Assembly: GCA_016875095.1 (NCBI GenBank)
Contig: VGSG01000002.1
Span: 62,001-126,000 of the forward strand
Direction of reading: 5' to 3'
From: Deltaproteobacteria bacterium
GTDB lineage: Bacteria; Desulfobacterota; Desulfomonilia; Desulfomonilales; Desulfomonilaceae
DNA: 64,000 nucleotides
Part shown: piece by piece, positions 59,985 to 64,000 of the stretch
How positions within the stretch are numbered: position 1 is the first letter of the stretch
Layout of the letters: each line of letters opens with the position of its first letter
The notes under the pieces: model-generated
Told to the model about the DNA's origin: nothing
Seen by the model: the letters and a program-made list of their open reading frames with translations, nothing else
Database searches by the model: none
Translations under genes and position numbers: made by a program

Positions 59985-60144
59985 TGGTCAATCCTTTGAT
60001 CTGCGTAGGTCTGGAGGGGCCTGGGAACCGCGCGGGCCAGCGGCTCAACAGGCAGCTCTCATGCCGATCCTATTCCACAGGGGCCTTTTCTGTAAACCAT
60101 GCGCTCGTGATTTGGTCGAAAGCGCCCTGAGAGTGTGTGCGGTT

Positions 60145-60455
60145 TGATGCGAGGAACCTCAGAGCGGTGCGGGGTCAGGGAGGGCTGTCGGCTGGAGAAA
60201 AGCTTCTCGCCGGGCCCTGAAGTTCGCATTATTAGGTATCACGCTGATATTCAGGCATTATTCATTGAAATATCATTATTAGTCTGATATAATAATATTA
60301 TAAGACAAAAAAATCAGATCACTTATCCATAATATTGATAATTACCGGAAGTTCAAACACGAAAGAGACCATCGACGCTGTCACACGCTCCGCGTCCGGC
60401 GCAACGAGCCTCGCGGATTCCCATTGAAGAACGAACGATATGTGCGAGGGACATC
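60145..60455. other. AT-rich island upstream of the pentapeptide-repeat gene
   Basis: Between about 60230 and 60350 the DNA is strongly AT-rich in a GC-rich setting, with runs such as CATTATTAGTCTGATATAAT. It includes inverted repeats (ATTATTA/TAATAAT; GATATT/AATATC). It probably contains the promoter and a regulator site for the pentapeptide-repeat gene; I cannot place exact boxes. No gene is supported in this region. Confidence 0.45.
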
Positions 60456-61016
60456 ATGACTCTTGAGATCACGAATCGCTTCACGCATCAGGTCATTTTT
60501 TCCGGCGAGGCCGACACTCTCCGCGAGCTCGTCGAGAGGGCCGTGGAACTCGGCATCGATCTCTGCGAGGCTAACCTGATGGGCGCGGACCTTCGCGGGG
60601 CCCGGCTGGCTTCAGCGCGCCTGAGCAAGGCATACTTGTACGGCGCGGACCTGACCGGCGCAGTGCTCGATAACGCGGATCTATTCGACGCGAAGATCAC
60701 GAAGGCAGTCCTCACGAAGGCGAAGCTGCGCGCCGCTTGTCTCAGTGACGCGAATCTTTACCGAGCCGATCTCAGTTCTGCGGACCTGACCGGCGCGGAT
60801 TTGGAACGCGCGGATCTGATCGCGGCGAACCTGTCCGGCGCGCGCCTCAGGGATGCAAACCTTTCGCGTGCTTACCTGACCAGGACCGATCTGACCGGCG
60901 CGGATCTTGCCGGCGCGGATTTCACAGGGGCTGAGCTGATCCTGATCCGCGGCCTGAAGGTCGAAGAGCGGGCAGCGGTGTCTCACTCCCGGCATATGTA
61001 CGGCGGGGCTTACTAG
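60456..61016 (+). CDS. Pentapeptide-repeat protein
   Basis: From about residue 35 to 165 the 186-residue protein consists of A(D/N)LXX repeats (ADLRGARLASARLSKAYLYG, ADLSSADLTGADLERADLIA), which form a right-handed square beta helix. The N terminus (ITNRFTHQVIFSGEADTLRE) is a small lead domain found in other pentapeptide proteins. Some relatives protect DNA gyrase; most have no known role. Start ATG 60456. Confidence 0.92.
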   Translation: MTLEITNRFTHQVIFSGEADTLRELVERAVELGIDLCEANLMGADLRGARLASARLSKAYLYGADLTGAVLDNADLFDAKITKAVLTKAKLRAACLSDANLYRADLSSADLTGADLERADLIAANLSGARLRDANLSRAYLTRTDLTGADLAGADFTGAELILIRGLKVEERAAVSHSRHMYGGAY

Positions 61017-61138
61017 CGGCTGTTTGGTGGTGAATAGGGCGGGAAAACGCTATCGGTCGGCACTGCGGAGGAAGAGTGCGGATCTGGTGGCTTTGAGCCG
61101 CTTCGGGTTCCATTCGGCCGGGAGACGGAAGAGAACCC

Positions 61139-61375
61139 ATGGAAGGCGAAGACATTCTTCTGTGGTCGAGCTGGATTTCGGCCGTAATTTGGGGTGCGGT
61201 TCTCGTCTGGTGTGTGGCGTCGATCGTTATCAAATCCAGACGCGAGCGAGAATGGCTTGATAAGTACGTCTCCACGCTGCAGAGCGAACTGGACGAGACC
61301 TCGGTCACTTCGTGGGATACGCTCCAAGAACTCCAGCGAAAAAAGGCGCTGAACCAGAAGCGCGGCAAGTCGTAG
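61139..61375 (+). CDS. Small membrane-anchored coiled-coil protein
   Basis: The 78-residue protein has one N-terminal membrane helix (LWSSWISAVIWGAVLVWCVA) and a charged helical tail (STLQSELDETSVTSWDTLQE). It starts with ATG 61139 preceded by GGAAGAGAACCC. I do not recognise it. It may be linked with the pentapeptide gene 122 bases upstream. Confidence 0.5.
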   Translation: MEGEDILLWSSWISAVIWGAVLVWCVASIVIKSRREREWLDKYVSTLQSELDETSVTSWDTLQELQRKKALNQKRGKS

Positions 61376-61427
61376 GCCGCGTTTGAAACGCCTCGATGGT
61401 CCTCCCGCTCGCGGGGCGCTCAGGTCA

Positions 61428-61838
61428 TCATTTGTCCTGAGTCAGCTCCAGCCAGTACGACGTCACGATTCCCCAAATTGCATTGAAGAGTATGACGAGG
61501 ACGGGGGTCAGGGTCCCCAGGTCCAGTCCGAGCATTCCCTTGCCCAGACTGAATGGAAAAACTATGAAAAGCTGGCCGAACGTCGGGCCGATACTGAACA
61601 GGAATCCCCTCAGCAAGGGTGACCCCGGCAGGAAGGGGAGCGAGAAGAGCAAGCCCCACAGCCCTCCCCACACGAGCCGGGGATAGAGCCATCCCGCGGT
61701 GAGGGCAGGGGCCATCTTGACGCCCAAGGCCGCGGAAACGCCGAGCATCCCAAAGAGCCAGGCTGCCAGGCTATTGACCACCGCCCCCACATTCCCGGCC
61801 GCATACGTGAGCGAAGCGTGCCTCAAGAGTTTCCACAT
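61428..61838 (-). CDS. Membrane protein of unknown function, 136 residues
   Basis: The protein starts MWKLLRHASLTYAAGNVGAV and has three to four hydrophobic segments (AAWLFGMLGVSAAL, LVWGGLWGLLFSLPFLPGSP, LTPVLVILFNAIWGIVTSYW). The short form from ATG 61838 is chosen because the 12 residues before it are polar and the frame from 61874 has no clear signal. The fold resembles small conserved bacterial membrane proteins; no function known. Confidence 0.6.
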   Translation of the reverse strand: MWKLLRHASLTYAAGNVGAVVNSLAAWLFGMLGVSAALGVKMAPALTAGWLYPRLVWGGLWGLLFSLPFLPGSPLLRGFLFSIGPTFGQLFIVFPFSLGKGMLGLDLGTLTPVLVILFNAIWGIVTSYWLELTQDK

Positions 61839-61997
61839 GAGACTGGTCCTTTCTTGATTCTGATCTCGTACCACGGCGAACCTAAACCCTCGTCACTGAA
61901 AAAGACCGAAATTCGATGGTTCAGGAGATCGTTTCCGTGGTAATTTGAATCCCTCCGGCCGCGCTCCGGGGCCATAGCATTCTCGGAAGGAGTATCC

Positions 61998-62936
61998 GTG
62001 ACGAGACAGAGGGTCATGATCAGCGCAACCGAGTTGGTCGAGCGGATCAGGTCCGGCGCTAGTGACGAAACCCTCATGGCATATTACGGCATCTCCGCGG
62101 GGCGGCTGGAGAGGCTGCTCCACAAGCTGGTGCAGGCCGGCAAAATAGGGCAGGCCGAGTTGGAGGCTCGACTCCTGGCGTCGCAACGCTCCCACATTGT
62201 TGAGCTCATTCCGCGCGCCCCCAGCGGAGTCCCGGCCTTGATCGATCCCGACGACGCTGTCAAGGCCATCAGGGAGGGGCTGACGGACCTGGTCCTCATG
62301 GAGAAGTATAACCTGTCCGCGAGGGGGTTGGACAGCCTGTTCAGAAAGCTCGTGTACGCCGGGCGCATCAGTGAAGCCGAACTTGCCGCGCGGAAGCGCT
62401 CGTTGAGATGGGCGGAGCTTACCTTCGGCGCCGATCGGACAGGGCTGGATAAAGACTTTGAATCAGACGACGAAGCGTTGCCGCCGAAAAAGGGCTGGCT
62501 CGGGACCCTTGCCGCCGGATATAAGACTCCTCTTGCCGCTGCGGCGGGCGCAGTGGTTGGAGCTTCGGCGGTTATCGCAGTCGCGTTTCTTGCAGACGAC
62601 CTTATCTTCTCGAAGCAGCGAAGGGCTCATCGGGTTTCTACGGCAGCCCAGCGCCAGTCTGACATAGGCGCTGTAAGAGTGGACGACTTGATTGTTATCC
62701 TTGAAGCTATCCGAGCGGAAGCCGTTGGAGGACCGCTCAGATCCGCGGTTCCCGATCCGTCGGATTATCGCAGGTGCATGAAGAGCTGCCAGGACGAATT
62801 CGACCGGGGCCAAGATCCTGACCACGCCATGCTCGTTGACTGCCGAAAGGGCTGCCTCTCTCGCTATTCAGACAGCATACGAAGAATTCGAGAACAATTT
62901 TACGACCCGCCAATTCCTCGAACCGAGAGGCGTTAA
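61998..62936 (+). CDS. Membrane protein with two N-terminal helical repeats and twin CX3C
   Basis: The 312-residue protein carries two copies of a helical repeat (about 8-57 and 80-130): ETLMAYYGISAGRLERLLHK and LVLMEKYNLSARGLDSLFRK, the same type as the N terminus of the pseudokinase at 18776. One membrane helix follows (about 168-190). The C-terminal part has CMKSC and CRKGC with 17 residues between, a twin CX3C pattern that can form a disulfide-linked helical hairpin. GAAGGAG precedes the GTG start. Family unknown. Confidence 0.7.
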   Translation: MTRQRVMISATELVERIRSGASDETLMAYYGISAGRLERLLHKLVQAGKIGQAELEARLLASQRSHIVELIPRAPSGVPALIDPDDAVKAIREGLTDLVLMEKYNLSARGLDSLFRKLVYAGRISEAELAARKRSLRWAELTFGADRTGLDKDFESDDEALPPKKGWLGTLAAGYKTPLAAAAGAVVGASAVIAVAFLADDLIFSKQRRAHRVSTAAQRQSDIGAVRVDDLIVILEAIRAEAVGGPLRSAVPDPSDYRRCMKSCQDEFDRGQDPDHAMLVDCRKGCLSRYSDSIRRIREQFYDPPIPRTERR

Positions 62937-63251
62937 GAGAAACAGCGTAACAGGGGGCTCTCGGCGCCAAGCGAATCGTGACCAAAAACCTAAGAATAAT
63001 CGAATGATCGGACTTGACAACCGGGCCCGGTTAGTGTAAGGGATAATCTTTAATTCTGCGGTCAAGATCTCCGAACTCCCGGGGAAGCAGCCCTTTTTCG
63101 TTTAACATCGGACTCTGTGGACAAATCCGGTCGCGCGATCGCTCTCGCCGAACTGGTGGCATGTACCCCTACACTCCAGGCCGAGTGGCTTCTTTCGTGA
63201 GGGTGGTTTGATGGCGAGGGATTTGGCGCAGCAACCGAAAAGGCAGACAAT
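62937..63251. other. Gap before the dsr locus
   Basis: These 315 bases upstream of the RsbRD-type gene hold no gene. They should carry the promoter of the dsr transcript; TTGACA at 63014 has no good -10 box at the right spacing except GTAAGGGATAATCTT (GATAAT at 63044, spacing 24), which is too long for sigma-70, so no promoter is claimed. Confidence 0.4.
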
Positions 63252-63791
63252 GTGGTGAAATTGCAAGATATTCTCATAACAAAGAGGAGAGCGATCATCC
63301 AGGACTGGTTCGAGCGGGCGGCGCATCAATATCCCACTGACGCGCGGAAGTTTCTGGCGACCGAGGAGAACCGCTTTGCAAATCCGATCAGAGCGTCGCT
63401 GCTCGATGGGATGAATGGGCTGTACGACCGTCTCGTTGCGGGAGAAACCTTTGAAACACAGGACTCGTGCGAGTTTCTGGACACGGTGATTCGAGTGCGA
63501 GCGGTTCAAGATCTCACCGCGGCTCAAGCAATAGGGTTCATATTCTTCCTGAAGGATGCGGCGCGCGCCGCGCTGGCTGGGGAGATTCGGCGTGAGGGTA
63601 TGCTGGAAGAATTATTGACATTCGAGTCAAAAATCGATAATGTTGCCCTTCTCGCCTTCAACATGTTCATGCAGTGTCGAGAAAAGATCTACGACCTGAA
63701 AGCTACTGAGCTGAGAAACAGGACCTCCCGCATTCTCGAGAGGGCCTGTAGGATCTGGGACGCGCAGGAGCGTGCGCCTGAAGAGCGATAA
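63252..63791 (+). CDS. RsbRD N-terminal domain protein preceding dsrM
   Basis: The 179-residue helical protein resembles the RsbRD N-terminal domain (globin-like sensor) family: LITKRRAIIQDWFERAAHQY, FANPIRASLLDGMNGLYDRL, RVRAVQDLTAAQAIGFIFFL and EELLTFESKIDNVALLAFNM. A gene of this type stands just before dsrM in many sulfate reducers. The start is GTG 63252, with a second GTG at 63255. Its function is unknown; a sensor or assembly role near the DsrMKJOP complex is a guess. Confidence 0.83.
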   Translation: MVKLQDILITKRRAIIQDWFERAAHQYPTDARKFLATEENRFANPIRASLLDGMNGLYDRLVAGETFETQDSCEFLDTVIRVRAVQDLTAAQAIGFIFFLKDAARAALAGEIRREGMLEELLTFESKIDNVALLAFNMFMQCREKIYDLKATELRNRTSRILERACRIWDAQERAPEER

Positions 63792-63826
63792 CCCGATTAG
63801 CTTAACAATAGACGAGGTGGTGGCAG

Positions 63827-64000
63827 ATGAACCCATGGTATTCGGTGCTCATTTCCCTCTTCATCGTCATAGGGCTGGTGTTGATAGCCCTGATTGGAGT
63901 AGGGAGCATAGGCCTGAACAGTCTGTTCGGGGTTTACATCCCGTACGTAGCGTTCGCCGTGTTCATCATCGGCTTCATCTGGCGGGTGGTGGAGTGGGCG
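63827..64000 (+). CDS. dsrM: DsrM, membrane subunit of DsrMKJOP, N-terminal part
   Basis: The first 58 residues are visible (MNPWYSVLISLFIVIGLVLI, then FGVYIPYVAFAVFIIGFIWR); the gene continues past the right edge. Two membrane segments and the VYIPYVAFAVFIIGF stretch match the start of DsrM, a cytochrome b subunit that passes electrons from the quinone pool to the DsrC/sulfite reductase cycle. GACGAGGTGG precedes the ATG, 35 bases after the RsbRD-type gene. The family call rests on the first 58 residues and neighbour order. Confidence 0.85.
   Translation, partial: MNPWYSVLISLFIVIGLVLIALIGVGSIGLNSLFGVYIPYVAFAVFIIGFIWRVVEWA

Noticed and set aside
1-64000. tRNA and ribosomal RNA genes
   Set aside because: I looked for T-loop-like GGTTCGAATCC motifs and conserved rRNA stretches on both strands and saw none; the absence was judged by eye only.

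Overview
The window looks like a chromosomal piece from a Gram-negative, strictly anaerobic sulfate- or sulfite-reducing bacterium of the Desulfobacterota (former Deltaproteobacteria). This rests on a complete run of lipid A genes, the start of dsrM behind its usual RsbRD-type neighbour at the right edge, an exported rhodanese with a heme motif and an in-frame UGA that reads best as selenocysteine, several iron-sulfur proteins and an AmmeMemoRadiSam operon. The class (for example Desulfomonilia or Syntrophobacteria) is a guess. DNA is GC-rich, with AT-rich islands only at promoters and near 60.3 kb. No tRNA, 5S/16S/23S rRNA or CRISPR array was seen; the one RNA gene is rnpB.

Layout, 0-22.7 kb: an lpxD(partial)-lpxA-lpxI-msbA-lpxK-heptosyltransferase operon (+) builds and exports lipid A and core; a minus-strand block follows with an SPFH/zinc-ribbon protein, the selenocysteine rhodanese, and a 1189-residue fusion of a spermidine-synthase-like membrane protein with an FMN-binding domain and a NosR/NapH-like polyferredoxin. 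Then come a DsrE-like protein, the AmmeMemoRadiSam operon (radical SAM enzyme, small Tat-signal protein, exported MEMO-AMMECR1 fusion), and a signalling-type cluster of a zinc-ribbon pseudokinase, a TerB-like protein, a zinc-ribbon membrane protein and an ADP-ribosylglycohydrolase.

22.7-45.3 kb is accessory in character: a 1292-residue protein with a nuclease-like N terminus, a decayed ABC transporter (permease and ATPase halves fused by deletion), a VWA protein beside rnpB, a redoxin with a proline-rich tail, an orphan ABC substrate-binding protein, a DUF1254 protein, a toxin-antitoxin cluster (DUF4258 pair, two hicAB pairs, a relic Txe/YoeB toxin), an M1 peptidase, a metallo-beta-lactamase-fold protein, and a compact TIR / two-TM / deoxyribosyltransferase-like cassette that could be an undescribed immune or stress system. 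Two copies of a 225-bp MITE-like element lie near the ends of this region, at 22.7 and 44.5 kb; a separate palindromic repeat family is dispersed at 6, 13, 18 and 40 kb.

45.3-64 kb returns to housekeeping and metabolism: a NusG paralogue, an iron-sulfur protein, an ECF sigma factor, a tsaE-lysC-cimA-comEA operon (-), a divergent four-gene operon (medium-chain dehydrogenase, PTPS-like enzyme with Glu in place of the catalytic Cys, glycosyltransferase, methyltransferase) that suggests a modified pterin, a PIN toxin pair, an M32 carboxypeptidase, a pentapeptide-repeat protein, a membrane protein sharing its N-terminal helical repeat with the pseudokinase, and finally the dsrM border.
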